40,464 nucleotides of DNA. Origin: Devosia sp. Its GTDB lineage: Bacteria; Pseudomonadota; Alphaproteobacteria; Rhizobiales; Devosiaceae. The stretch covers positions 1-40,464 of the forward strand of contig JADGNE010000024.1 in NCBI GenBank assembly GCA_015234425.1, given 5' to 3'. The notes below the pieces were generated by a model. It was not told the DNA's origin. It did no database searches and worked only from the letters and a program-made list of their open reading frames with translations. Shown here in pieces: positions 15,661 to 24,890 of the stretch. Made by a program: the position numbers and the translations under genes. Position 1 is the first letter of the stretch. Every line of letters starts with the position of its first letter.

Positions 15661-15714
15661 CTAGTGCGCTAAAATCGCTCCACCGGAGCGATTTTGTCAA
15701 AGGCCGCGCACTAG
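15661..15714. repeat. Nested inverted repeat overlapping the murA stop codon
   Basis: Outer arms CTAGTGCGC (15661) and GCGCACTAG (15706) enclose inner arms AAAATCGCTCC and GGAGCGATTTT with an ACC-type loop. On the minus strand it follows murA and could end its transcript. The outer arm contains the murA TAG. Confidence 0.65.
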
Positions 15715-17003
15715 CCAGCGAGGCGCTCGATTTCGGCGCCGCAATTGGAGAGCTTTTCTTCCAGCCGCTCGAAACCGCGATCGAGGTGATAGATGCGGTT
15801 GACGATCGTCTCGCCCTTGGCGGCAAGGCCGGCGATGACCAGGGACACCGAAGCACGCAGATCGGTTGCCATCACCTGGGCGCCCTTGAGCTGCGGCTTG
15901 CCGGTGATGGTGGCGAGCTGGCCATCCACCGAAATATCGGCGCCGAAGCGAACGAGCTCTGCCACATGCATGTAGCGGTTCTCGAAAATCGTCTCGCGGA
16001 TGTGGCTCGTGCCCGAGCTCATCGTCATCAGCGCCATGAACTGGGCCTGAAGATCGGTGGGGAAGCCCGGAAACGGATCGGTTTCCACATCCACCGGCAG
16101 GATGCCATTGCCATTGCGCCGGACGCGCAGGCCATCGGCCTCGGTCGTCAGCTCAACGCCGGTCTGCGCCAGGATATCCAGTGCGGACTGCAGATGCTCG
16201 GGACGTGCGCCGCGCAGCAGCACATCGCCACCGGTCATGGCCGCAGCCATGGCAAAAGTGCCGGTTTCGATGCGGTCGGGAATCACTTCCACAGTCGCGC
16301 CATGGAGTTTTTCCACGCCTTCGACGATCAGCGTGCGCGTGCCGATGCCCGAAATCTTGGCGCCCATGGCCACGAGGCATTCGGCGACATTGGTGATTTC
16401 CGGCTCCTGCGCCGCATTCTCGATTGTCGTCGTGCCCTTGGCGAGAACCGCTGCCATGAGGATGGTGTGGGTCGCGCCGACCGACACTTTGGGGAAGACG
16501 ATATGGGCGCCAACCAGCCCACCCTTGGGGGCGCGGGCGACGACATAGCCTTCGTCGATATCGATCTCGGCGCCCAGCGCCTTCAAGCCAAACAGGAAGA
16601 GATCAACCGGGCGCGTGCCGATGGCGCAGCCGCCCGGCAGGGAAACGCGGGCTTCGTGGCAGCGGGCGAGCAGCGGCCCGATGACCCAGAAGCTGGCGCG
16701 CATCTTGGAGACCAGCTCATAGGGCGCGGTGGTGTCGACGATATCGGCGGCGTGGAAGGTCATGCGCTGTCCGCCACCTTCCTGTTCGCCGCGGCGGCGA
16801 CCATGCACGGCGATATCGACGCCGTGATTTTCGAGAATGCGTTCCAGCTGCTTGACGTCGGCAAGGCGTGGCACATTGGTGAGCACGAGAGGCTCATCTG
16901 TCAGCAGTGAAGCGATCATCAGTGGCAGCGCGGCGTTTTTGGCGCCTGAAATGATAATGTCGCCGTTAAGCGCATTGCCGCCGACCAAACGTATACGATC
17001 CAT
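15711..17003 (-). CDS. murA: UDP-N-acetylglucosamine 1-carboxyvinyltransferase MurA
   Basis: A 430-residue protein, full length for MurA. It begins [20 protein letters not shown] and has the substrate-binding GAKNAALP lysine at residue 22. The catalytic cysteine loop is [14 protein letters not shown] (about residues 122-135). MurA transfers enolpyruvate from PEP to UDP-GlcNAc, the first committed step of peptidoglycan synthesis in the cytoplasm; the Cys loop is the fosfomycin target. DUF2948 lies downstream on the same strand. Confidence 0.96.
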   Translation of the reverse strand: MDRIRLVGGNALNGDIIISGAKNAALPLMIASLLTDEPLVLTNVPRLADVKQLERILENHGVDIAVHGRRRGEQEGGGQRMTFHAADIVDTTAPYELVSKMRASFWVIGPLLARCHEARVSLPGGCAIGTRPVDLFLFGLKALGAEIDIDEGYVVARAPKGGLVGAHIVFPKVSVGATHTILMAAVLAKGTTTIENAAQEPEITNVAECLVAMGAKISGIGTRTLIVEGVEKLHGATVEVIPDRIETGTFAMAAAMTGGDVLLRGARPEHLQSALDILAQTGVELTTEADGLRVRRNGNGILPVDVETDPFPGFPTDLQAQFMALMTMSSGTSHIRETIFENRYMHVAELVRFGADISVDGQLATITGKPQLKGAQVMATDLRASVSLVIAGLAAKGETIVNRIYHLDRGFERLEEKLSNCGAEIERLAG

Positions 17004-17136
17004 TAAATGGTTCCTCTGAACCGGCCCCTGTGGAGCCTTCTACCTGTAGGGAGGTAGGCGAGGTCTTCTGTGCCACGTAAGCCAGACCAGCCGCGCTCAT
17101 GCGAATATGTGACGTCTCAGTTCGCCTGAAAATGGT

Positions 17137-17286
17137 TTACGGTTTCTTGACCGTGTCCGATTCAGGAGCCGGTGCATCATCCCGGGCAGCGCGCGCCCGA
17201 GCCTGATCCTTGCGGCGCTTGAGGTTCTCGCGAAGCTTTGCGGCCAATCTTTGCTCACGCAACAGGGCTTCGTTTGACTTGCTCAT
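17137..17286 (-). CDS. Conserved small basic protein (49 residues)
   Basis: The ORF begins MSKSNEALLREQRLAAKLRE, with AGGAAGG upstream of ATG 17286, and ends DTVKKP before TAA. The N-terminal two-thirds is a strongly charged helix with many Arg and Lys, and the tail is acidic and proline-containing. Small proteins of this form occur beside murA and tRNA genes in related alphaproteobacteria as far as I recall. The function is unknown. Confidence 0.65.
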   Translation of the reverse strand: MSKSNEALLREQRLAAKLRENLKRRKDQARARAARDDAPAPESDTVKKP

Positions 17287-17413
17287 TGCCTTCCTGGCTA
17301 CCGGTGATTCACAGGCGCTGTTGATAGGCGTTTTTTATGCTTGCGTCGAGATAAACCCTATGGCACTAGGCTGCCTGTCGCCGAGAGGAACCTTCCCCGG
17401 CGCCAAATCAGAT

Positions 17414-17488
<75 letters not shown>

Positions 17489-17550
17489 GTTTCCTCAAAT
17501 ATTTCAGTTGGTTAGTCCATCGGTTGCAATTGCTCGCCATCGGCTTTACC

Positions 17551-17640
17551 GCTAGCACGCGGGTAACACGTCAGTTCCTGCTTCATAATTTCCAAGGACT
17601 TAGCGGTTATATTATGCCCGTGTTAGCACGGCCCTAGCAC
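17551..17640. promoter_or_regulatory. Candidate integrase arm sites and promoter
   Basis: Three TAGCAC motifs (17553, 17624, 17635) lie between the tRNA and the integrase gene. One sits inside the small palindrome CGTG-TTAG-CACG. An AT-rich TATATTATG (about 17608) may be a -10. Short repeats at this place are typical of recombinase arm sites near attL, but this is inference. Confidence 0.3.
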
Positions 17641-17674
17641 ATCGACACACCGCATAAAGTCGAAGGGTGCCAGC

Positions 17675-18946
17675 ATGAATGCCATCGACAAACGCCCCTA
17701 TGAGCTGTTCCAGCGACCGGACAGCCCAAATTGGTGGATGCGGTTTTCCATCAAGGGACACGGCCAAAAGCGGATCGGCCTAAAGACACCGAATGGCGAG
17801 TTAGCCCGCGTGCTAGCAGAAAAGGAATATCAGAAGGCCGTGTGGTCGGCAGAGGCCGGGGTGTTGCAAGGGAAGAGCTCGTTCAGCAAATTGGCCGAAC
17901 AATACCTAGATAGGCTGGACAAGCTCAGCCAAACAGACCCGAAACGCCGTACCAAATATCGCCACGACAAGGGAATTATCGACCGCTATCTGGTGCCCTA
18001 TTTCGGCAAGAAGACCGTGACCTCGATCACCCATGCGCGAGTGCAGGATTATCTAGAATGGCGTCGGCAATATTGGACCACAGGGCCAGGCAAGAACGAA
18101 TACGCCATCAAGTATGAGCTTGATGGTAAGCAGTTTTCCCGACCAGTCCAGCATATCGAACCGGCTCAATCGACGTTGCGCCGTGAGGCAGTCACCTTGC
18201 GCAATGTGTTCAAGCTGGCCGTGACGCTCGGCTATATGAAAGCCGCCGATATTCCTGCCCCTGAACTGGCCACCGCGCCCAAGAACAAGCGCCCGTCATT
18301 CACGGTTGAGGAGACGGAAACGCTTCTGAAGCATGCGATGAACCGCATCGCCTTTGTCGGGAAACCCGACGAACCGCAACGTATGATCGACGCCAAGACC
18401 CGGTTCGAGCGCATGATGCTATGGGGTTTCATTCAGGTTGCTTTTCACACTGGCATGCGCCCCACCGAACTGCACAACCTCACTTGGTCTAACATTGAGG
18501 GATTGGAAACAGCCCGCAACACCGCCATCAAGGACGCTCGCATTCGCATCGTGGCCTATGGCAAAGGCAAATCCCCGCAACGCCTTGTTCCGAACGTCGA
18601 AGCGCTCGGTGCATTCGTGGCACTATGGGATGCTTTCAAGACCCGGTTTCGCCGTGCGCCTGAGCCGAGTGACGCTGTGTTCGCCAACATCGACGGCCGA
18701 CGTGCCCAGAACTACAAGAAGAGCCTGAACAGCCTGTTGGAAGCCACGGGGCTGAAGAAGGACGCGTTTGGTCGTGCCCGCACCGCATATAGCTTCCGAC
18801 ACACCTATGCGACGAACCAACTTCGCAAGGGCACGGACATCTACACGCTTGCCATCAATATGCGCACCTCGGTTCGCATGATCGAGATGTACTATTCGGA
18901 TGTGGTGCCCGACGATATGGCGAAACGGCTGGAGGGCAGTTTTTAA
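17675..18946 (+). CDS. Tyrosine recombinase / integrase of the island
   Basis: A 423-residue integrase with GAAGGGTG before its ATG. The N-terminal core-binding domain spans about residues 65-200. The catalytic domain follows from about 210: R262 (FHTGMRPTEL), R375 in YSFRHTYAT and nucleophile Y407 in MYYSDV. The first position of the HxxR box is Tyr (Y372) rather than His, a variation seen in some integrases. It should insert and, with accessory factors, excise the island at the tRNA-Thr 3' end 187 bp upstream. It is the only tyrosine recombinase seen in this part of the element. Confidence 0.92.
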   Translation: MNAIDKRPYELFQRPDSPNWWMRFSIKGHGQKRIGLKTPNGELARVLAEKEYQKAVWSAEAGVLQGKSSFSKLAEQYLDRLDKLSQTDPKRRTKYRHDKGIIDRYLVPYFGKKTVTSITHARVQDYLEWRRQYWTTGPGKNEYAIKYELDGKQFSRPVQHIEPAQSTLRREAVTLRNVFKLAVTLGYMKAADIPAPELATAPKNKRPSFTVEETETLLKHAMNRIAFVGKPDEPQRMIDAKTRFERMMLWGFIQVAFHTGMRPTELHNLTWSNIEGLETARNTAIKDARIRIVAYGKGKSPQRLVPNVEALGAFVALWDAFKTRFRRAPEPSDAVFANIDGRRAQNYKKSLNSLLEATGLKKDAFGRARTAYSFRHTYATNQLRKGTDIYTLAINMRTSVRMIEMYYSDVVPDDMAKRLEGSF

Positions 18947-18970
18947 ACACATCTCGGTTTGTGTGCACGC

Positions 18971-19900
18971 CTACGCTCCGTCATAGCTGCGATCCATCAA
19001 TGGCTTGGCTTTGTCCAGCGTTGCGAGATCAGTGATGATGACTTCAAGGTCTCCAGTGCCGAAATGGCCGATGTTGCGTACGTCGCGGGTAAAACCGGGC
19101 TCAAGTTCGATGGTGTCTGGATCGACCTTCAAGAAAACCTTGAGGTGCCTGATCTGCGGTTTGACCTCGACGCATGCGAAGTTCTTTAGGCGGCGGAAGG
19201 CGATGTAGTTATCCAGGGTCTTCAACTCGACATCATCGCCCAACGCCAGCAGGTACGCCTTTGTCGCCTCGTAGAGGTCGACAAGGTTTTGGTCGGCATC
19301 CGCGAGATACTGCGTAACCGTTTTCTGGCGAGACCGTGGTCGTGCTGCCACGGGCTGACCTTGCGTGTCGATGTTGACAGGGAATTGCCGAACAGGCCGC
19401 TCCGATGCCGAGGTCAGCAGCTCGAACAGCAATAATTCTTCGCCAAACCGGCGGTAGCGAACCAGCGCGATGTTACGGTTCATCTGGTTTACTGCGTGAG
19501 CATCGTACTTGGTGAAGTCGCCGGCTATGCAGACCAGCCGAGGGGTTCCCCAATCAACGGCCTTTGCCTGTTCAGCGCCGAACCGTTCCAACACAAGCCA
19601 TTCGAAATCGCGGCGGTGGTCCATGAGCCAGTCGAGATAGAACAAGCCTTGATTGATGACGTTCTCGTTGCTGGCCCTCTTGTATTCGACGATGACCGGA
19701 GAACCGTTTTCGTCGATGCCGAGCGAGTCCATGCGCCCGCCGTTCGTCGTCGGAAACTCGGAGGCGAGAAACCGCACGCCAAGGAATGCTTCCATGTTGC
19801 GTTCGATCAGGGTCTGCAGTGACCTTTCCAGCGCAACCGCGCTGCCGCGAAGCTCTGTGACGGACGTGCTGTCGGTGCGGAAAAGTTTGATGTCGCTCAT
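18971..19900 (-). CDS. PD-(D/E)XK nuclease with C-terminal DUF5655 domain
   Basis: A 309-residue protein. The N-terminal part has a nuclease core: D58 (GGRMDSLG), E72-x-K74 (IVEYKR) and Q84. The C-terminal part (about 195-305; DNYIAFRRLKNFACVEVKPQ, RDVRNIGHFGTGDLEVIITD) matches DUF5655. Such proteins are often found beside restriction systems and are thought to cut nucleic acid. It is 43 bases after hsdR on the same strand and is the last gene of the R-M operon. Whether it assists restriction or is an independent defence gene is unknown. Confidence 0.8.
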   Translation of the reverse strand: MSDIKLFRTDSTSVTELRGSAVALERSLQTLIERNMEAFLGVRFLASEFPTTNGGRMDSLGIDENGSPVIVEYKRASNENVINQGLFYLDWLMDHRRDFEWLVLERFGAEQAKAVDWGTPRLVCIAGDFTKYDAHAVNQMNRNIALVRYRRFGEELLLFELLTSASERPVRQFPVNIDTQGQPVAARPRSRQKTVTQYLADADQNLVDLYEATKAYLLALGDDVELKTLDNYIAFRRLKNFACVEVKPQIRHLKVFLKVDPDTIELEPGFTRDVRNIGHFGTGDLEVIITDLATLDKAKPLMDRSYDGA

Positions 19901-19943
19901 AGCGCGCCCTCGGCTGATTCAGTTTCCTGCAGCAAAGCTCCCG

Positions 19944-22900
19944 TCATTCTGCCCCTTTACCTTCCCTAACACGCCGGAAGATTTCGACCGCAAGATGCTC
20001 GTGCGCAGCCGTACGAAATTCCTTGTCGGTCATCACGCGCGAGAAGATTTCTTCGTTGTCTTCCATGCGGTCGATGAACAATTCGTCCAGCATCCGTTCT
20101 AGGTAGGAAGAGAAGTTGGCGAGGTTGTTCGCCTTAGCGGCTTCAACGATTTTGTCGTCCTCTTCCGCGCTGGCGCGTATCTGGTCGAAGAAGAATTGAT
20201 CGGCCTCGGTGAAATTCGTCCCAAAGCGCTCGTTGAGTTTCGACACCAAAGTCGAGAGTGCAACCGCTTCCTCGCTGAACCCGCCCGTGCCAACATCTGT
20301 TGGTCCTTTGAGCGGTGCAGCTTCGCCATAGCCGAGGTCGATTGACCCTTCGGTCATCTGTTGAAGGCGGAAGAAGCGGAGCGCGACTTCGTCGTCCAAG
20401 GCGAAAGCTTGGCCGTCGCCGGGCGGCGGTAGTTTGGCGATCAGGTTGCGGACGAAGGCGTACAGCTTTTCTAGTTCGCTGTCCTGATAGGGGATGATCT
20501 GCGAGAGGAAAGCATAGAGGTTGCGGAAGGCGGTCAGTTGGCCGCGAAACTCGTCCTGTTCCTGTTCTTCCCTCTCTCCAAATCTCTGCACGACCGCGTC
20601 GAGCACCGCATTCATCAGGCGGTGGTCGGTCGCAGAGTGATCACGCTTGCCGCGATACCATACCTCGGCAAAGGCATTGACGTCATCCGGCGCGAATATC
20701 GCCCATTCCAATAGCTTGTGCTGTAACTCTGACAGGCGGTGAGGATCGGCATTCTCGCCAATCGGCGTCGCTTCGTAATAGGGCTTGAACGCCTTGTAGA
20801 TGTCGTTTTCCTCATTGGCGAAATCGAGCACGAAAGTGCGCGCCTTACCAGGAGCCATGCGGTTTAGTCGGGAGAGCGTCTGCACGGCCTGCACCCCTGC
20901 CAAGCGCTTGACCACGTACATGGTCTGCAACAAGGGCTGATCAAAGCCGGTTTGATATTTCTCGGCGACTAGTAGCACGCGGTAATCGTCGCGTTCAAAG
21001 GTTTCGGGCAGTTCGCTTTCGGCTAAGCCCTCGTTCATGGAAACTTCGGTGTAGGACGCACCGGGGTCTTCCGGGTCCTCGACAGTGCCTGAAAAGGCCA
21101 CCAATGACCGAATGCCCGTATAGCCGTTGTTCCTGATATAGCGGTCGAAGGCCAGCTTGTATTTGACGGCGGCTAGCCGTGAGCCGGTGACGACCATCGC
21201 CTTGGCGCGCCCGCCAAGCTCGTGCATGACGTAGAGCCTGAAATGCTCCACAATGACCGATACGACTTGCTCGATATTGACGGGGTGCAGTTCAAGATAC
21301 CGCGTCAGCGCCTTCGCGGCCTTTTTGCGCGGAACTTCGGGGTCGTTCTCTACCTGTTTGATCAGACCGAAGAAGCGCTTGTAGGTCGTGTAGTTTAGGA
21401 GGACGTCCATGATGAAGCCTTCTTCGATGGCTTGCCGCATGGTGTACTCGTGGAACGGCGATGTGCCAGACGGCCCCGGCTCGTCAAACAGCACTTTGGT
21501 CTTGAATTTTGGCGTCGCGGTGAAGGCGAAGAACGAAAGGTTCGGCTGACGCGCACGCTTCAGCGCATCGCGCAGCATTGCGGCCTTGGCGTCTTCGGAA
21601 AGGTCGTCATCCTCTTCGTCTGACATCTGCGCCGCAATTGCTGCCTCAATGCCATCCTTGTTCAGCATTCCCTTGAGTGCCGTCGCGGTCTCACCGCTTT
21701 GTGAGGAATGGGCCTCGTCCACAATCACGGCGAAGCGCTTGCCAGCCGTGTCGATCTTTACGCCTGTGCCCTTACCTTCGAGGGTAGACAGCGCCTGCGA
21801 AATGAACGGGAACTTCTGAATCGTCGTGATAACAATCGGCGTGCCTTGCGACAGGGCGCGAACAAGCTGCTGGGTGTCCTCGTCGATCTTTTCGACCACC
21901 CCGGTTTTGTGCTCGAATTGATAGATGGTGTTCTGCAATTGCTGGTCGAGCACGCGCCGATCGGTGACGACCACGACCGAGTGAAACACCTTCTCGTCGT
22001 TGACATCGTGCAGGCTCGCAAGCCGATGCGCCAGCCATGCAATGGAGTTCGATTTTCCCGATCCCGCCGAGTGCTGAACAAGATAGTTTCGCCCTGCGCC
22101 GTTCTCACGCGCATGGGTGACGAGTTTGCGCACTGCGTCGAGCTGGTGATAGCGCGGGAACACCATCGTTTCCTTGCGGATGGTACGTATACCCTTGTCG
22201 GTCTTGACCTGTCGGTCCTTCACCTCCAGGTGCATAAAGCGCTGCAAAATGTCGATCAGGCTATCGGCCTGTAGCACCTCGTCCCAGAGGTAATGGGTTT
22301 TCCAGTTGCCCTCGACTGGCGGATTGCCAGCGCCATGATTGTTGCCCCGGTTGAACGGGAGAAAAACCGTCTCCTTGCCCTTGAGGCGCGTAGACATCCA
22401 CACCTCGTCCGGGTCCACCGCGAAATGCACCAGCGCCCGTTTCTTGAATGCGAACAGCAAATCGCGCTCGTCGCGCGCATCGCAATATTGGCGAACGGCA
22501 TCCGACGCGCGCTGGCCGGTGAGCGGATTTTTCAGTTCCGCCGTCGCTACAGGCAAACCGTTCAGGCTGATCGTTACGTCAATGATGCAGCGCCGGTTCT
22601 TGCCGTCCGCGTTTTTCATCAACGAGGTGAAAGCGACCTGCCGTGTAATGGTCAGCCGGTTGGCGGCATGTGACGCAGCAGCTTCGGGGTTCATCCCCGA
22701 GTTGGGCCGGAAATAGGCCAGCCGGAAGGTTTTGCCGTAGCATTTGAAGCCATGTCGCAGAACGTGGAGCGTGCCCTTGATGTCGAGTTCCTTGGCGAGA
22801 CTGTCCAGCACGGTCGCTTCGGTCTTCGCCCCGAGCAGGGCTTCAAGCTGCGCCCACCTTGCCGCCTGACTGTCCCTGAGGAAGCCGGTTACATCAACCG

Positions 22901-23015
22901 GGAAAATCGCCATAGACTCGTCATATGCGGTGGGTGAGCGTGTGGCATAGCCGCCCGCGCCGACTAGTCCGGCTTCAATGGCCGTCTCAAAATCGCTTTC
23001 TGTATGCCCCGCCAT
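19944..23015 (-). CDS. hsdR: Type I restriction enzyme R subunit HsdR
   Basis: A 1023-residue HsdR. The nuclease core has D146 (IIDVTIS) and E160-L-K162 (TAELKNP). The translocase has Walker A QHSAGSGKS (about 314-322), DEAH (433-436), an FFAFTATP-type motif and the helicase C-terminal half (VLLVAEKYQTGFDQP, QTLSRLNR). It forms the motor and nuclease of an HsdR2M2S1 complex that pulls DNA and cuts away from the recognition site. The start follows the upstream ORF by seven bases, so expression is operonic. All key motifs are intact. Confidence 0.95.
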   Translation of the reverse strand: MAGHTESDFETAIEAGLVGAGGYATRSPTAYDESMAIFPVDVTGFLRDSQAARWAQLEALLGAKTEATVLDSLAKELDIKGTLHVLRHGFKCYGKTFRLAYFRPNSGMNPEAAASHAANRLTITRQVAFTSLMKNADGKNRRCIIDVTISLNGLPVATAELKNPLTGQRASDAVRQYCDARDERDLLFAFKKRALVHFAVDPDEVWMSTRLKGKETVFLPFNRGNNHGAGNPPVEGNWKTHYLWDEVLQADSLIDILQRFMHLEVKDRQVKTDKGIRTIRKETMVFPRYHQLDAVRKLVTHARENGAGRNYLVQHSAGSGKSNSIAWLAHRLASLHDVNDEKVFHSVVVVTDRRVLDQQLQNTIYQFEHKTGVVEKIDEDTQQLVRALSQGTPIVITTIQKFPFISQALSTLEGKGTGVKIDTAGKRFAVIVDEAHSSQSGETATALKGMLNKDGIEAAIAAQMSDEEDDDLSEDAKAAMLRDALKRARQPNLSFFAFTATPKFKTKVLFDEPGPSGTSPFHEYTMRQAIEEGFIMDVLLNYTTYKRFFGLIKQVENDPEVPRKKAAKALTRYLELHPVNIEQVVSVIVEHFRLYVMHELGGRAKAMVVTGSRLAAVKYKLAFDRYIRNNGYTGIRSLVAFSGTVEDPEDPGASYTEVSMNEGLAESELPETFERDDYRVLLVAEKYQTGFDQPLLQTMYVVKRLAGVQAVQTLSRLNRMAPGKARTFVLDFANEENDIYKAFKPYYEATPIGENADPHRLSELQHKLLEWAIFAPDDVNAFAEVWYRGKRDHSATDHRLMNAVLDAVVQRFGEREEQEQDEFRGQLTAFRNLYAFLSQIIPYQDSELEKLYAFVRNLIAKLPPPGDGQAFALDDEVALRFFRLQQMTEGSIDLGYGEAAPLKGPTDVGTGGFSEEAVALSTLVSKLNERFGTNFTEADQFFFDQIRASAEEDDKIVEAAKANNLANFSSYLERMLDELFIDRMEDNEEIFSRVMTDKEFRTAAHEHLAVEIFRRVREGKGAE

Positions 23016-23022
23016 AGCGCCC

Positions 23023-23610
23023 TCAAACCGTATTCACGGAGTCATTTTCAAGCTCATCGAGCCCGAGTGTTTCGATGTCATCGTAATGATAGTGACGAAC
23101 GGACGGGTCCCGAGCGAGATATTTCTTATCGGCATCGAGATATGCGTCAGGATTGTTATTTTCGGTCAGGACGAACTTCTTGACCTTCAAGGGTCTGTTG
23201 TCGCCGGTATATTGAGCGACGACCTTTCGCAAACAGGCGCACCAATGTGCTCCCGACTTTAGCTGGTCGATTATCGAGCCCGCATCGAGGCTCTTTGTCT
23301 TGAACTCGAATAGGTATGCCGTCAGCTTCCGGTTGAAGCATTGGAAGACGACGAAGTCGCAGCGTTTGGACCATTCCTTGCCGTTGTCATCAAGGAAATG
23401 GAAGAGAGGATTGTTGCGCCCGTCGAGCTTGATGGCGAATGCCTTGCCCTTATAGGACAGCCTCACCTCGCGCGTTGTCCTTTTGGTCTCGCCTTCGCGG
23501 AAGTATTTCTCGCGAAGGACGATCTCGCCCCCGTCGCCACGATGAACGATGTACTCATCACTGATGTACGCCTTGATATGATCGAAGTAGCTGGACGCGT
23601 CGAGTGTCAT
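23023..23610 (-). CDS. Unrecognised PD-(D/E)XK-like protein inside the R-M operon
   Basis: A 195-residue protein whose ATG overlaps the hsdS stop by four bases and which ends seven bases before hsdR. A possible nuclease core is visible: D85 in KRCDFVVFQ, E102-F-K104 in YLFEFKTKS and Q116. The rest shows no known domain. Its position between hsdS and hsdR is unusual, since R-M operons often carry anti-toxin-like or Fic genes there instead. It could modulate restriction or act as a separate nuclease. The fold call is motif-based inference. Confidence 0.7.
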   Translation of the reverse strand: MTLDASSYFDHIKAYISDEYIVHRGDGGEIVLREKYFREGETKRTTREVRLSYKGKAFAIKLDGRNNPLFHFLDDNGKEWSKRCDFVVFQCFNRKLTAYLFEFKTKSLDAGSIIDQLKSGAHWCACLRKVVAQYTGDNRPLKVKKFVLTENNNPDAYLDADKKYLARDPSVRHYHYDDIETLGLDELENDSVNTV

Positions 23611-24890
23611 GCGAGGTCAGCCACCTGACCCGTGATCGCTGCCGTTATTAGAGCAGCGCGATACTCTGTGAGTTGGCGCAGCGACTGAGTGATCTTCTCC
23701 GACGCACTGCGCAATTTGTCGGTCTGTTCCGCCAGATAGCTGACAATTCCAGCTTGCTCAGGAACAGGCGGAATTGAGAATTCAATCTCGGCATATCTTG
23801 ATGGGTTAAGGTTTGCCTGTCCGATGCTAGGTAACGCAAGGGTGCGGGCCAAGCGCAGCAACCCCTCCGTGCCCATTACGAAGTTGGCATATTCCGGGAG
23901 GTAACGTTCGGTGAAACGGAAACGCACGAGATAGGACGCAAGCGATACTGGGAAGTCAGCACCGCCTCGAAAGATTGCAGCCTTGCCCACCAAGTCCAGA
24001 CTATTGGTACGATTGAATACAACGTCACCGGCCTCAAGAATAAGATTCTGGTCAACGTCATCGAGGAATCTCAGATCGCCAAAATCGATTTCCCCTTCGG
24101 TGAGGTTGCCCATACGGAGTACAGCAACATCTCCCGCAGGCTCCAGTGATGCAGAAATGCCGTAAGTTGAGCTACGCAACACCCGTCTTAAGGGTAGAAC
24201 CTCCCAATGCGTTGGGATGTCGCCGAGCCAGTCGATGCCGGAGGGTTTCATGGGGGCGTCGGGATTGAGCCCCTTGGTGACGGCGCGGGTGATGAGTGCC
24301 TGGTGCTTTTCGGCCAGCCGGTCCAGAAGCGCGCGCTTCTTCTCAATCAGCCCGTCGATTCGTCCAGTTCTCTCATCCAAAAACCGCGCAATCCGGTGCT
24401 GGGTGTCGAAAGGGGGCCACTTCCAGGGTAGTTTCAGGATGTCCGAGGGATTGACCCTCTGGTGGGACCGAGTTGCGGATTGCACTATTGCCGATAGCCG
24501 ATCTGTTACCTTCTGACTGCACCAGAGGTAGTAGGCATATCTGCGGTCCATTGCGTCCGACTTGATTGCAACGAATTCACCTGACGCCAATGTCGGATGC
24601 TCGCCGTGAGGTTCGGCGATACAAATTGTCCGTTTGCGAGGATTCAGCTTCGACACCAACAATGTAGGTGCCGTGATGAGGAGCTTGGTGCTGTCTATGT
24701 CACTCGCTGGCTCGATGATCGGGCCACCTGTCTCCTGCACTTGTGGGATCGAATAATGCGCGACAAGGTCATCGCCGAATACCGACGGGTCTACGGTGAC
24801 GCGGTAGGGATCGCACAGGAAATCTGCGCGCTTCTCGCTCCAGTCGGCGGGCAAGCCACCAAGCCATTGCTGATCAAACTCGTCACTCAT
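23607..24890 (-). CDS. hsdS: Type I restriction enzyme specificity subunit HsdS
   Basis: A 427-residue HsdS with two target-recognition domains (about residues 10-165 and 215-385), each followed by a helical conserved spacer. The first spacer is the DTQHRIARFLDERTGRIDGLIEKK type and the second is PEQAGIVSYLAEQTDKLRSA. SGIDWLGDIPTHWEVLPLRR opens the second TRD. It defines the bipartite DNA target; the sequence recognised cannot be read directly. It overlaps hsdM by four bases (ATGA). Confidence 0.93.
   Translation of the reverse strand: MSDEFDQQWLGGLPADWSEKRADFLCDPYRVTVDPSVFGDDLVAHYSIPQVQETGGPIIEPASDIDSTKLLITAPTLLVSKLNPRKRTICIAEPHGEHPTLASGEFVAIKSDAMDRRYAYYLWCSQKVTDRLSAIVQSATRSHQRVNPSDILKLPWKWPPFDTQHRIARFLDERTGRIDGLIEKKRALLDRLAEKHQALITRAVTKGLNPDAPMKPSGIDWLGDIPTHWEVLPLRRVLRSSTYGISASLEPAGDVAVLRMGNLTEGEIDFGDLRFLDDVDQNLILEAGDVVFNRTNSLDLVGKAAIFRGGADFPVSLASYLVRFRFTERYLPEYANFVMGTEGLLRLARTLALPSIGQANLNPSRYAEIEFSIPPVPEQAGIVSYLAEQTDKLRSASEKITQSLRQLTEYRAALITAAITGQVADLA

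Noticed and set aside
17526..17533. GCAATTGC palindromes as an element-specific signal
   Set aside because: The same 8-mer occurs inside hsdR (about 21634 and 21937), near 4638 in the core, and at 36448. It is not restricted to ends or promoters, so only the longer 12-mer repeats are reported.
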